A stretch of 23,978 nt of DNA from CAZVEV01 sp964625865. GTDB taxonomy: Bacteria; Planctomycetota; Phycisphaerae; SM23-33. The notes beneath the pieces were generated by a model. It did no database searches, had not been told where the DNA came from, and saw nothing but the letters and a program-made list of their open reading frames with translations. Positions 1 through 7,855 of the stretch are shown one piece after another. Both the position numbers and the translations under genes were made by a program. The stretch is from contig CAZVEV010000063.1 of the NCBI GenBank assembly GCA_964625865.1, positions 1 to 23,978 on the forward strand, written 5' to 3'. How positions within the stretch are numbered: the stretch's first letter is position 1; the number at the start of each line of letters is the position of its first letter.

Positions 1-79
1 TTACTTGCATCGCGCAAGTCCCTATTTCAAAAAAAGTTGCACTACGTTATTGGAAGCGGCACTAGGAGCACCGGGCCTC

Positions 80-1384
80 ATGCCAGAGATAAGAATGTTG
101 ATGGTAACATATGGATTTCCTCCCCGAGGCGGGGGAGGAGTTCAGAGGAATGTCAAATTCTTGAAATACCTGTCCCGACTGGGAATAAAGACGAGTGTCC
201 TGACGGTCAAGAACTCCGACTTCTACGTCTACGACACGACATTGCTCGATGAGATCAAGGACGCAACGTCCATCTACCGAGCGAGTTCGCTTGACCCGGC
301 AAGTATCTCGTTCAAGCTGAGGAACCTCCGTGGACGACGGAAGGCCAGGAGTTCGGGCGCCACGGGTGGTTCGGCCATCAAGGAGGGGGCGTGGTATGTA
401 GGCGTGTATAGAAAGCTCAGAAATGTCATCCTGCTTCCGGACGCCTATGGCGGCTGGATCCCCTTCGCCAGTCGGCTGGGCAGGACGATCGTGGCAGAAG
501 AACGACCCAATATCATCTTTGGGTCTTTCCCCGGTCCGTCCAACGCCTTTGTCACATACACGATCGCCAGAAGGCATCGGATCCCCTACATTCTGGATTT
601 CCGAGATGGCTGGACGGATGACCCGTACGTTCATTACCCTACGCCACTTCACAGAAAGTACCATGAATACTATGAGAAGAAGATTGTTCTTGGCGCAAGC
701 AAGGTCGTTGTAAACACCGCTGCCCTGAAAGAGCGGTTCGAAGAGAGGTATCCCGTCTTGCAGGGGCAGATAGAGACAATGACCAACGGGTTTGATCCCG
801 AAGACTTAGAAAGTCTGTCTCCCGTTCCCAACGAAAGCGGCAAGGTCAGAATCGTCTACTCGGGGGCGGTGTACGTCGACCGGAGAGAGAGCTTCATCGC
901 CTTCCTGCAGGCCGTCGACATGCTTGAGGACGACACGAAGGACAGGATCGAAGTCGTCTTCGTGGGCCAAAAGCATGATTGGGCTCAGAGCCTGATCGAA
1001 GAGAAAGGGCTCGCGGAGACTATTCGTTTCACGGGATACTTGCCGCACAAGCAGGCCCTAAACCACCTGGCAAGTGCTGATGCGACACTGTTATTCCTTG
1101 CAAAAGGAGACAGAGTTGCTATTCCAGGTAAGCTGTATGAGTATCTTGGACTGGGCTTGCCTGTAGTAGCTTCTGTTGAGAAGGAAGGAACGTGTTCATT
1201 GCTTCTCAAGTCCATTAACCATGACCAGGGCGTTTGTGACCCGGGAACGCCGAAAGAAATGGCCGAGAAGATAGCGTTGGCCGCCGACAGGAAGCTGCCG
1301 AGCATAAATGCAGAAAGTGTTTCCGTCTTCTCAAGGAAGCTGCATTCAGAGAGATTAAGGGCAATACTGGAAGACATTGTCTAG
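80..1384 (+). CDS. GT4-type glycosyltransferase
   Basis: Probably a GT-B fold glycosyltransferase that moves a sugar from a nucleotide donor to a growing surface glycan at the cytoplasmic membrane face. The N-terminal acceptor domain opens with MVTYGFPPRGGGGVQRNVKFL, a glycine-rich loop followed by the usual helix. The middle carries YILDFRDGW. The C-terminal donor domain has RIVYSGAVY, VVFVG, IRFTGYLP and PGKLYEYLGLGLPVVAS, the last being the GT4 region around the EX7E glutamates. The frame is open to the window edge through a TTG at 5. I prefer ATG 80 because AGGAG lies at 64-68 and residues before it look unlike the family. ATG 95 (MLMVTYGF) is also possible. Predicted length is 434 aa, at the upper end for GT4 enzymes. 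Donor and acceptor cannot be read from the sequence. It shares the lower G+C of the amidotransferase trio downstream, so it may transfer that modified sugar (inference). Confidence 0.85.
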   Translation: MPEIRMLMVTYGFPPRGGGGVQRNVKFLKYLSRLGIKTSVLTVKNSDFYVYDTTLLDEIKDATSIYRASSLDPASISFKLRNLRGRRKARSSGATGGSAIKEGAWYVGVYRKLRNVILLPDAYGGWIPFASRLGRTIVAEERPNIIFGSFPGPSNAFVTYTIARRHRIPYILDFRDGWTDDPYVHYPTPLHRKYHEYYEKKIVLGASKVVVNTAALKERFEERYPVLQGQIETMTNGFDPEDLESLSPVPNESGKVRIVYSGAVYVDRRESFIAFLQAVDMLEDDTKDRIEVVFVGQKHDWAQSLIEEKGLAETIRFTGYLPHKQALNHLASADATLLFLAKGDRVAIPGKLYEYLGLGLPVVASVEKEGTCSLLLKSINHDQGVCDPGTPKEMAEKIALAADRKLPSINAESVSVFSRKLHSERLRAILEDIV

Positions 1385-1504
1385 GACGCAGTTCTTCGAA
1401 TCGGTGGCTGGAGTTCGAAGCCACAGAAGGGCTGCATGGAGCGTAACCTCTGCGTGGCCAACAGAATATGCAGACCTGCTGTTTGTGCGGCTGTCCCCGA
1501 ATGT

Positions 1505-1522
1505 CCCGCCGCAAGCGGCGGG
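1505..1522. repeat. Perfect inverted repeat, 8-bp arms, 2-base loop
   Basis: CCCGCCGC at 1505-1512 is followed by AA and then GCGGCGGG at 1515-1522, an exact inverted repeat made only of G and C. It lies 13 bases before a second perfect hairpin. No T-tract follows. It could be the base of a structured RNA or a repeat of the REP type. Only one copy was noticed in the window. Confidence 0.75.
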
Positions 1523-1535
1523 CAGGCCCACCGGA

Positions 1536-1564
1536 TGCCCCTGCGAGGGCGCCCCGCAGGGGCA
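1536..1564. repeat. Perfect inverted repeat, 10-bp arms, 9-base loop
   Basis: TGCCCCTGCG at 1536-1545 pairs exactly with CGCAGGGGCA at 1555-1564. The loop contains the palindrome GGGCGCCC. As RNA or cruciform DNA this would be a very stable stem. No U-run follows, which argues against a rho-independent terminator. With the hairpin at 1505-1522 it forms a two-stem block in otherwise non-coding DNA. Confidence 0.8.
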
Positions 1565-1794
1565 GTGGCTACGATAGGGCCCAGGTCTCGCAAGCCAAGG
1601 CCTCGCGATCCGGCCCCGCGGCCCTGACCGTGGGGGACAACGTGCCGGTGAGATCACGTTCTTCCTTGAGGGAGATCTGCGTGCCACTGATCCAGCGCAG
1701 TGTAGCAACACAATGGGACAAGAACCCACGCGTCGGCCCCACGATTATGATAATGACAGCCACCCTACGGTAGCAGGCTTATGAAGGGACAACA

Positions 1795-2934
1795 GTGACT
1801 TCTAGACAATATCAGATATGCAATAATTGCGTTATGGACACAACAGACTCCATGATCACGTTCGACGAGAATGGAGTCTGCGATCACTGCAGTTCTTTCA
1901 AGACCAACGTCCTTCCGTACTGGCATACTGATGAAAGAGGACGCGGGGAACTGAACGCGATTGTTGCCAAGATCAAGGAAGATGGCAGGAAGAGAGAGTT
2001 CGACTGCATCATGGGGATGAGTGGTGGCGCCGACAGCTCTTATCTGCTCCATCTTGCGGTGAAGGAGATGGGTCTCCGGCCTCTCGTCTTTCATGTTGAC
2101 GGTGGCTGGAATTCACAGATTGCGGTGAACAACATAGAAGTCCTGATCAGCGCACTTGGCCTAGATCTCTACACCGAGGTCATCAACTGGAATGAGATGA
2201 GGGATTTCCAGCTATCCTATTTCAAGTCCGGCTTGCCGTGTATCGATGTCCCTCAGGATCATGCCTTTGTTGCAACGCTCTATGATTTCGCAGCAAAGTA
2301 CAAGATCAAGTACATCATGAACGGCGGAAACTTCTCCACTGAATGCGTCAGGAATCCACTGGAATGGGTATACTATGGTACGGACATGGCGCAGATTAAG
2401 GACATCCGGAAGCAGTTCGGGACGATCCCGCTGGAGACGTATCCCTTTAGCAGCGTGCTTCGCCATAAGCTGTATCTCAGATATATACGCAGAGTTCAGG
2501 TCGTTAAGCCGTTGAACTATATGCCCTATATCAAGGCCAACGCTATGGACTTCCTCGAGAAGGAATACGGATGGCAGCCCTATCCTCAGAAGCACTTTGA
2601 GTCACGATTCACGAAGTTCTTTGAAGGGCACTGGCTGCCCGAGAAATTCGGCTATGACACCAGAAAGGTACAGTATTCAAGCTTGATCCTTACGGATCAG
2701 ATGACGAGAGAGGAGGCATTGGAGAAGCTCAAGCACCCCGCGATACCAGAGGACGAATCGATACACGAATTTGAGTACATCGCGACGAAACTGGGTATCA
2801 CCGTTGAGGAATTGCAGGGCTACTTTGATGCGCCCAATAAGACGTACAAAGACTATAAGAATCGGGAAAGGCTGTTCGTTCTTGGCGCCAAGATAATGAA
2901 ATGGCTTGGGGTTGAAAGGGCCATAAAGCGATGA
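1795..2934 (+). CDS. wbpG: N-acetyl sugar amidotransferase (WbpG/PseA-like)
   Basis: Predicted to convert an N-acetyl group on a nucleotide sugar into an acetamidino group, using ammonia delivered by the HisH/HisF partners next door. This is the role known for WbpG in Pseudomonas aeruginosa B-band O antigen. The protein begins with a CxxC pair (C9, C12, within CNNCVMDT) and a second pair (C29, C32), typical of the family's zinc-ribbon-like N terminus. An ATP-pyrophosphatase PP-loop SGGADSS sits at about residues 76-82. The length of 379 aa is normal for the family. The start is GTG 1795, preceded by AAGGGA at 1784-1789. The stop overlaps the hisH-like start as ATGA, so the two are translationally coupled. 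The exact sugar (for example a 2,3-diacetamido uronic acid, or a pseudaminic or legionaminic precursor) is not determined by this gene alone. Confidence 0.93.
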   Translation: MTSRQYQICNNCVMDTTDSMITFDENGVCDHCSSFKTNVLPYWHTDERGRGELNAIVAKIKEDGRKREFDCIMGMSGGADSSYLLHLAVKEMGLRPLVFHVDGGWNSQIAVNNIEVLISALGLDLYTEVINWNEMRDFQLSYFKSGLPCIDVPQDHAFVATLYDFAAKYKIKYIMNGGNFSTECVRNPLEWVYYGTDMAQIKDIRKQFGTIPLETYPFSSVLRHKLYLRYIRRVQVVKPLNYMPYIKANAMDFLEKEYGWQPYPQKHFESRFTKFFEGHWLPEKFGYDTRKVQYSSLILTDQMTREEALEKLKHPAIPEDESIHEFEYIATKLGITVEELQGYFDAPNKTYKDYKNRERLFVLGAKIMKWLGVERAIKR

Positions 2935-3545
2935 TTGCTGTCATTGACTATGGGCTGGGTAACACAAGTGCCTTTGCCAACGTATACAAGCGACTGAACA
3001 TCCCCCATTGTGTTGCAGACACCCCAGATAAGATTGAGGCAGCCAGCAAGATCGTTCTTCCAGGGGTAGGAGCGTTCGATCACGCGATGACCATGCTCGA
3101 TGGTTCCGGCCTGCGCGAGAAGCTCGATGAGTGCGCAATGCAGCACAAACTGCCGGTATTGGGCATATGCGTGGGAATGCAGATGTTGGCCCGCTCCAGC
3201 GAAGAGGGGCAATTGCCGGGACTTGGGTGGATAGATGGCGAGGTAAAGAAGCATCAGCCATCGGGCCTGGCGCACAAGCAACGCCTTCCTCACATGGGTT
3301 GGAACAGCGTCGTGCCCGTCAAGGCGAGCAGACTGTTCGATGAAATGGGCGACAATCCTAGGTTCTATTTCCTGCATTCCTATGTCTTCTGCTGTTCACA
3401 AGAAACGGATGTTGTTGCCGTGACGAAGTATGGCGGTGACTTTGCGTCTGTCGTGCATTCCGGGAACGTATATGGTATTCAGTGTCACCCGGAGAAGAGC
3501 CACCAGAATGGCATTCAGTTGCTTAAGAACTTTGCCAGTCTTTGA
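2931..3545 (+). CDS. hisH: HisH-type glutaminase subunit for sugar amidotransfer
   Basis: Class I glutamine amidotransferase that releases ammonia from glutamine. The catalytic triad is complete: nucleophile C80 in GICVGMQ, and H186 with E188 in QCHPEKS. The N terminus IDYGLGN and the PGVGAFDHAM oxyanion region are standard for HisH. The length of 204 aa is also standard. Its ATG overlaps the amidotransferase stop by four bases (ATGA), and the next gene follows with almost no gap, so the three form one translational unit. No other histidine gene is nearby. The partner HisF lacks a cyclase residue, so this copy most likely serves the sugar amidotransferase rather than histidine synthesis. In P. 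aeruginosa the equivalent gene is called hisH2 (hisH1/hisH2 naming varies). Confidence 0.94.
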   Translation: MIAVIDYGLGNTSAFANVYKRLNIPHCVADTPDKIEAASKIVLPGVGAFDHAMTMLDGSGLREKLDECAMQHKLPVLGICVGMQMLARSSEEGQLPGLGWIDGEVKKHQPSGLAHKQRLPHMGWNSVVPVKASRLFDEMGDNPRFYFLHSYVFCCSQETDVVAVTKYGGDFASVVHSGNVYGIQCHPEKSHQNGIQLLKNFASL

Positions 3546-3562
3546 ACAGGAAAGTACTGCAG

Positions 3563-4327
3563 ATGCTTAGTCCGAGGATCATACCGTGTCTCTTGGTGCA
3601 CAACAAAGGTCTTGTGAAAACTGTGAAGTTCGCCAAGCCTAAGTATGTTGGTGATCCGATAAACGCAGTGAGGATATTCAACGAGAAGGAAGTGGACGAA
3701 CTGATAGTCGTCGACATTGATGCGAGTGTCAAGAACCTCGAGCCGGACTACAAGATGATAAGTAATCTGGCCGTGGAATGCCGAATGCCACTGTGCTACG
3801 GGGGAGGAATAAAGACGGTCGAACAAGCCAGCAGGATAGTCAGCCTAGGCGTGGAAAAGGTGGCGATCAGCTCGGCTGCCATGGAAACCGAAAGTCTTGT
3901 CTCAGATATGGCCGAGCAGGTTGGCAACCAGAGCGTTGTTGTCGTCCTGGACGTCAAGAAGCGTCTTCTTGGTGGAAGGTATGACATCTGGACGCACAAT
4001 GCCAAGCGGAACACGAAGCGATGTCCGATAGAGGTCGCACAACAGATGGAGCAACTCGGGGCGGGAGAGATAGTAGTCAACTCCATCGACAATGATGGCA
4101 AGATGAAGGGGTATGATCTGGAGTTGGCTCAGGAGATTCGAGATACGGTCAGCGTACCGTTGACTGTTCTGGGGGGTGCGGGATCTTTTGAGGACATTAG
4201 AGAATTAGTTAATGCATTGGGTGTTGTTGGTGCCTGCGCGGGCAGCCTGTTTGTGTTTAAGGGCGTGTATAGAGCAGTTCTCATAAGCTATCCAACGTCT
4301 CGGGAGAAGATGTCCCTGATTGAGTGA
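3563..4327 (+). CDS. hisF: HisF-like partner of sugar amidotransferase, cyclase Asp11 lost
   Basis: A (beta/alpha)8-barrel of the HisF family, 254 aa, expected to pass ammonia from the HisH-like subunit to the amidotransferase. I chose ATG 3563 because it gives the family start MLSPRIIPCL and has AGGAAAG at 3548-3554. An upstream in-frame TTG at 3542 overlaps the hisH stop and is less likely. In true imidazole glycerol phosphate synthase Asp11 and Asp130 carry the cyclase chemistry. Here position 11 is leucine (PCLLVHN), while Asp130 (VLDVKKR) and Asp176 (NSIDNDG) are kept at exactly the expected positions. The segment KPKYVGDPINAVRIFNEKEVDEL is, as I recall, typical of the O-antigen-associated HisF2 group. 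CYGGGIKT and VLGGAGS are the phosphate-binding-type loops. Confidence 0.93.
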   Translation: MLSPRIIPCLLVHNKGLVKTVKFAKPKYVGDPINAVRIFNEKEVDELIVVDIDASVKNLEPDYKMISNLAVECRMPLCYGGGIKTVEQASRIVSLGVEKVAISSAAMETESLVSDMAEQVGNQSVVVVLDVKKRLLGGRYDIWTHNAKRNTKRCPIEVAQQMEQLGAGEIVVNSIDNDGKMKGYDLELAQEIRDTVSVPLTVLGGAGSFEDIRELVNALGVVGACAGSLFVFKGVYRAVLISYPTSREKMSLIE

Positions 4328-4387
4328 AGGGGCGTGGTCTCTACGACCGATGGTAGCGGATGGATGGTGTAGTAGAGAGATACATAG

Positions 4388-6556
4388 ATGAAGCAGATTC
4401 TTCAGAATCTCCGTAGTGGTGAGACGTCTGTAGCTGACGTCCCAGCTCCCGGGGTGGGGCGCAGCAACGTGTTGATTCAGACGCGGACGTCGCTGATCTC
4501 GGCCGGGACCGAGCGGATGCTCGTGGAATTCGGCAAGGCGTCGCTGCTGGCCAAGGCCAAGGCCCAGCCGGACAAGGTCAAGCAGGTGCTCGACAAGATC
4601 AAGACCGACGGGCTCATGCCGACGCTTGAGGCGGTGTTCAACCGCCTGGGCGAACCGCTGCCGCTGGGATACTGCAACGCCGGCGTGGTTCTGGACGTCG
4701 GACCGGGTGTCGCGGAATTCAAGAAGGGTGATCGCGTCATCAGCAACGGTTCCCACGCCGAGATCGTCTGCGTGCCCAAGACACTGTGCGCGAAGATTCC
4801 CGACAGTGTCGACGACGAGCAAGCCGCCTTCACCGTGCTGTCCAGCATCGGCCTGCAGGGTGTCCGCCTGCTGGGGCCGACATTAGGCGAGAAGTTCGTG
4901 GTCTACGGTCTGGGTCTGATCGGCCTGGTCTGTGTGCAACTGCTGCGCGCCTGCGGCTGCGAGGTTCTCGGGGTGGATATCAACGCCGATCGCCTTTCGC
5001 TGGCCGAGCAGTTCGGCGCCGCAACGGTCAACGCTTCTGCCGGAGGCGACGCAGTGGCCTTCGCCACGGCGTGGACCGAAGGTCGCGGCGTTGACGGTGT
5101 GCTGATAACCGCGTCGGCCAAGACAGATGACATCATGCACCAGTCGGCCCGCATGTGCAGGAAGCGCGGGCGAGTCGTTCTGGTCGGTGTGGTGGGGCTG
5201 AACCTCCGACGAGACGACTTCTACGAGAAGGAACTGACATTCCAGGTCTCGTGTTCCTACGGACCGGGGCGATATGACGACAGCTACGAGCAAGCCGGAC
5301 AGGACTATCCTTACGGTTTCGTCCGCTGGACTGAGCAGCGAAACTTCGAGGCGATCCTCTCGGCCATGGCGGGGGGGCAATTGGACGTCAGCAACTTGAT
5401 TACGAATCGGTTCCCGCTGGCCGACGCGCCAGCGGCCTATGACGTAGTTAGAACAGACCGGCAGAGCCTCGGCGTGATTCTTGAATACTCTGATCAGCCC
5501 GACCGTTCGACGAAGGTGGACATCGCGGCCGCTGCCCCATCTGCGGCGGGGGCCGGCACGGTCGGTGTGATCGGCGCGGGGAACTTCTCGAAGATGACAC
5601 TCATGCCCGCACTGAGCAAGACCGGAGCCCGGGTGGCCTACGTGGCGGACCTGAACGGTGCGGCGGCCCAGCACCTCGCGAGCAAGTTCGGCGCCGACAG
5701 TGCGATTACGGACTACAGGCTCATCCTTGACGATGCGGCTGTCGACGCGGCCTTGATCGCAGTGGGGCATAGCATTCACGCCCGATTCGTCTGCGAGGCC
5801 CTGGCCGCGGACAAGCACGCGTTTGTGGAGAAACCGCTGGCGATGACCGTCGAGGAGGTCTCGCAGGTTGTCGAGGCCGCAGCGGCGCACCCGGACAAAC
5901 ACGTAATGGTGGGTTTCAATCGTCGCTTCAGCCCGCATGCGGTCAAGATGAAGGAACTGCTGACCGGACGAGCCGAACCGCTGGCGATGACGATGACTGT
6001 CAACGCCGGGATTATCCCGCCGGATCACTGGGTTCACGATCCGGTTCGCGGGGGAGGAAGGATCATCGGCGAGGCCTGTCACTTCATCGACCTGCTGGCC
6101 CACCTGGCGGGCAGTTCGATCGAGACGGTTTCGGCGGTCATGATGGGGCCGGGCGTAGCGGTCCACGAAGACAAGATGTCGATCCTCCTGGGATTTGCGG
6201 ACGGCTCGGTGGGCACGGTGAACTACTTCGCCAACGGCAGCAAGTCGTATCCCAAGGAACTGCTGGAGGTCTTCAGCGACGGCCGCGTCCTGCGTCTGGA
6301 CAACTTCCGCCGTCTGACAGGTTACGGGTTCTCGGGCTTCAAGAAGTTCAAGACCTCCCGACAAGACAAGGGCCATGCCGCGGAGTTTGCCGCGTTTGTC
6401 GACCGCATAACGTCGGGTGGCGAGCCGCTGATTTCCATGGCCGAACTGGTCAACAGCACATTGGCCAGTTTCGCCGCAATGACCTCCGCCGCCGAGGGCC
6501 GAACGGTCAGCCTGATCGACGAGTATGCGGGCCTGACCGATACCTCCAATGCGTAG
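4388..6556 (+). CDS. Bi-domain oxidoreductase: MDR dehydrogenase fused to Gfo/Idh/MocA
   Basis: A 722-aa fusion of two NAD(P)-dependent oxidoreductases found as a unit in bacterial polysaccharide loci. Residues about 1-365 are a zinc-alcohol-dehydrogenase-like MDR module, with SAGTER near 39, GYCNAGVV near 94 and the Rossmann motif GLGLIG at 174-179. A linker leads into a Gfo/Idh/MocA module from about 388. It has GVIGAGNFS at about 392, the EKPL active-site motif near 480 and GEACHFIDL near 562. The reaction is not established from sequence. A linked oxidation/reduction or epimerisation of a sugar or sugar nucleotide is plausible. The start ATG 4388 has only a weak purine-rich site (AGAGAGA at 4374-4380). 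A clear rise in G+C begins with this gene. It lies 45 bases before a glycosyltransferase on the same strand. Confidence 0.93.
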   Translation: MKQILQNLRSGETSVADVPAPGVGRSNVLIQTRTSLISAGTERMLVEFGKASLLAKAKAQPDKVKQVLDKIKTDGLMPTLEAVFNRLGEPLPLGYCNAGVVLDVGPGVAEFKKGDRVISNGSHAEIVCVPKTLCAKIPDSVDDEQAAFTVLSSIGLQGVRLLGPTLGEKFVVYGLGLIGLVCVQLLRACGCEVLGVDINADRLSLAEQFGAATVNASAGGDAVAFATAWTEGRGVDGVLITASAKTDDIMHQSARMCRKRGRVVLVGVVGLNLRRDDFYEKELTFQVSCSYGPGRYDDSYEQAGQDYPYGFVRWTEQRNFEAILSAMAGGQLDVSNLITNRFPLADAPAAYDVVRTDRQSLGVILEYSDQPDRSTKVDIAAAAPSAAGAGTVGVIGAGNFSKMTLMPALSKTGARVAYVADLNGAAAQHLASKFGADSAITDYRLILDDAAVDAALIAVGHSIHARFVCEALAADKHAFVEKPLAMTVEEVSQVVEAAAAHPDKHVMVGFNRRFSPHAVKMKELLTGRAEPLAMTMTVNAGIIPPDHWVHDPVRGGGRIIGEACHFIDLLAHLAGSSIETVSAVMMGPGVAVHEDKMSILLGFADGSVGTVNYFANGSKSYPKELLEVFSDGRVLRLDNFRRLTGYGFSGFKKFKTSRQDKGHAAEFAAFVDRITSGGEPLISMAELVNSTLASFAAMTSAAEGRTVSLIDEYAGLTDTSNA

Positions 6557-6601
6557 ACAGGGCGTGGGAGCGCCGTAGACTTCGAGAGCAGGACGTGGCG
6601 A

Positions 6602-7837
6602 ATGCATGTTGCTTACATACACCAGCACTTCTCGACGAGGAAAGGGACCACCGGGACCCGATCCTACGAGATGAGCCAGCGGCTTATCGCGGCCGGCCAT
6701 CGCGTGACGATGATTTCCGGCATGGGAGCGAACTCGCCGTTTGACGCCGACCAGGGCGGTGCCCGAGTCGAGGAACTGGACGTTGACGGCATCAGGGCCC
6801 TGTGCGTACGCGAGCCGTATGCCAATCGGATGAGCCTGCGTCGCCGTGCACTGGCGTTCTTCCGTTTTGCGCGGACGGCGGGCAAACTCGTGGCCGGTCT
6901 CGACGCGGATCTTGTTTTCGCCACGTCGACGCCTCTGACGGTCGGCCTGCCCGGGATGAAGGGCGCCAAGGCGCTGGGTGTACCGTTGGTGTTCGAGGTG
7001 CGAGACCTCTGGCCGGAATTGCCCATTGTTCTTGGCGCAGTGAAGAACCCCCTGCTCAAGTGGTATCTACGGAGGCTGGAACGCAGGATATACTCCTCGT
7101 CAAGGCACGTTGTCGCTCTGGCGCCCGGCATCAAGGAGGGAATCTGCGCGACGGGCTATCCGGAACACGACGTTTCCATCATCCCGAACTCGTCAGACCT
7201 CGATCTGTTCAGACCTGACGGCGGAGCCGAACTCGACGGTCGTTTCGGCAGCAGTGACGAGTTCAGACTGGCCTTCACGGGCGCCCACGGGATCGCCAAT
7301 GGGCTCGATGCGGTCCTTGACGCCATTGCCCTCCTGAAACGCCGCGGCGCCACAGGCATTCGCTTTGTGTTCATCGGTGACGGCAGGCTCAAGCCGGCCT
7401 TGGTTGCCAGGAGTCACGCCGAGGGCCTCGACGAGTTGATCAGTTGGGTCGACCCCATGCCCAAGGATGAACTGGCTCGGGTCCTGCCCAGCATGGACGC
7501 CGGGATGATGATCCTCAAGAACGTTCCCGCCTTCTACAAGGGCACGTCGCCGAACAAGTTCTTCGATTACATTTCATGCGGCCTGCCCGTGCTGAACAAC
7601 TATCCCGGCTGGCTTGCTGACCATATCACCGAGTCTCAATGCGGCCTGGTCGTTCCCCCCGACGATCCGGAGGCCTTCGCCGATGCGGTGATGACCCTCG
7701 CTCGGAAGCGAGACGACCTGTCTGAGATGGGCGGGCGATCTCGTGAGTTGGCCGAGCGCGAGTTTGCCCGTGACCTGCTTGCGGAGCGATTCGTGGAGGT
7801 CCTCGAGCGTGTGCACGAGAAGTCACGACGGATGTGA
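6602..7837 (+). CDS. GT4 glycosyltransferase, WbuB/WcaI-like
   Basis: Retaining GT-B glycosyltransferase, 411 aa, full length for the WbuB-like group. The N terminus MHVAYIHQHFSTRKGTTGTR is the characteristic opening (YxxQHF..KG..GTRSYE) of this group. The acceptor domain has VFEVRDLWPELP. The donor side has IIPNSSDLDLF, FTGAHGIANGLD, FVFIGDG and SPNKFFDYISCGLPVL with the expected acidic residues. ATG 6602 is preceded by AGGA at 6590-6593, eight bases away. It probably adds an amino sugar to undecaprenyl-linked glycan on the cytoplasmic face. Family members often use UDP-N-acetylated 6-deoxyhexosamines, but the donor here is not proven. It runs head to head with the GNAT gene, with only 18 bases between the stop codons and no visible terminator. 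Confidence 0.92.
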   Translation: MHVAYIHQHFSTRKGTTGTRSYEMSQRLIAAGHRVTMISGMGANSPFDADQGGARVEELDVDGIRALCVREPYANRMSLRRRALAFFRFARTAGKLVAGLDADLVFATSTPLTVGLPGMKGAKALGVPLVFEVRDLWPELPIVLGAVKNPLLKWYLRRLERRIYSSSRHVVALAPGIKEGICATGYPEHDVSIIPNSSDLDLFRPDGGAELDGRFGSSDEFRLAFTGAHGIANGLDAVLDAIALLKRRGATGIRFVFIGDGRLKPALVARSHAEGLDELISWVDPMPKDELARVLPSMDAGMMILKNVPAFYKGTSPNKFFDYISCGLPVLNNYPGWLADHITESQCGLVVPPDDPEAFADAVMTLARKRDDLSEMGGRSRELAEREFARDLLAERFVEVLERVHEKSRRM

Positions 7838-7855
7838 GCGGCCTTTGGCCGGGGC

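Larger units (their letters stand above)
1385..1794. other. 410-base gap without a supported gene
   Basis: The gap lies between the first glycosyltransferase and the amidotransferase gene. Open frames on both strands here reach 60-124 codons, but none shows a recognisable motif or a good ribosome binding site, and they overlap one another. The stretch around 1500-1640 is much richer in G+C than the genes on either side and holds two perfect inverted repeats, listed separately. No run of T follows either hairpin, so neither is a classical intrinsic terminator. AAGGGA at 1784-1789 belongs to the next gene. Possible explanations are the scar of an insertion or gene loss, or a structured RNA leader. 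Confidence 0.6.

Noticed and set aside
1536..1564. Intrinsic terminator for the first glycosyltransferase
   Set aside because: The stem is strong but no T-run follows on either strand, and it lies about 150 bases past the stop.
1355..1773. Overlapping open frames of 60-124 codons on both strands in the 410-base gap
   Set aside because: They lack ribosome binding sites and motifs. G+C-rich hairpin DNA suppresses stop codons in all frames.
3542..3562. TTG 3542 as the start of the HisF-like protein
   Set aside because: ATG 3563 restores the conserved N terminus, the family numbering of Asp130 and Asp176, and has AGGAAAG at good spacing.
2931..4327. HisH and HisF as part of a histidine operon
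   Set aside because: No other his genes are nearby, HisF lacks Asp11, and both are coupled to a sugar amidotransferase gene.
4883..6700. 605-codon open frame on the - strand opposite the bi-domain oxidoreductase
   Set aside because: It mirrors a well-supported gene in G+C-rich DNA, has no recognisable motif and a composition rich in Arg/His/Gly typical of antisense shadows.
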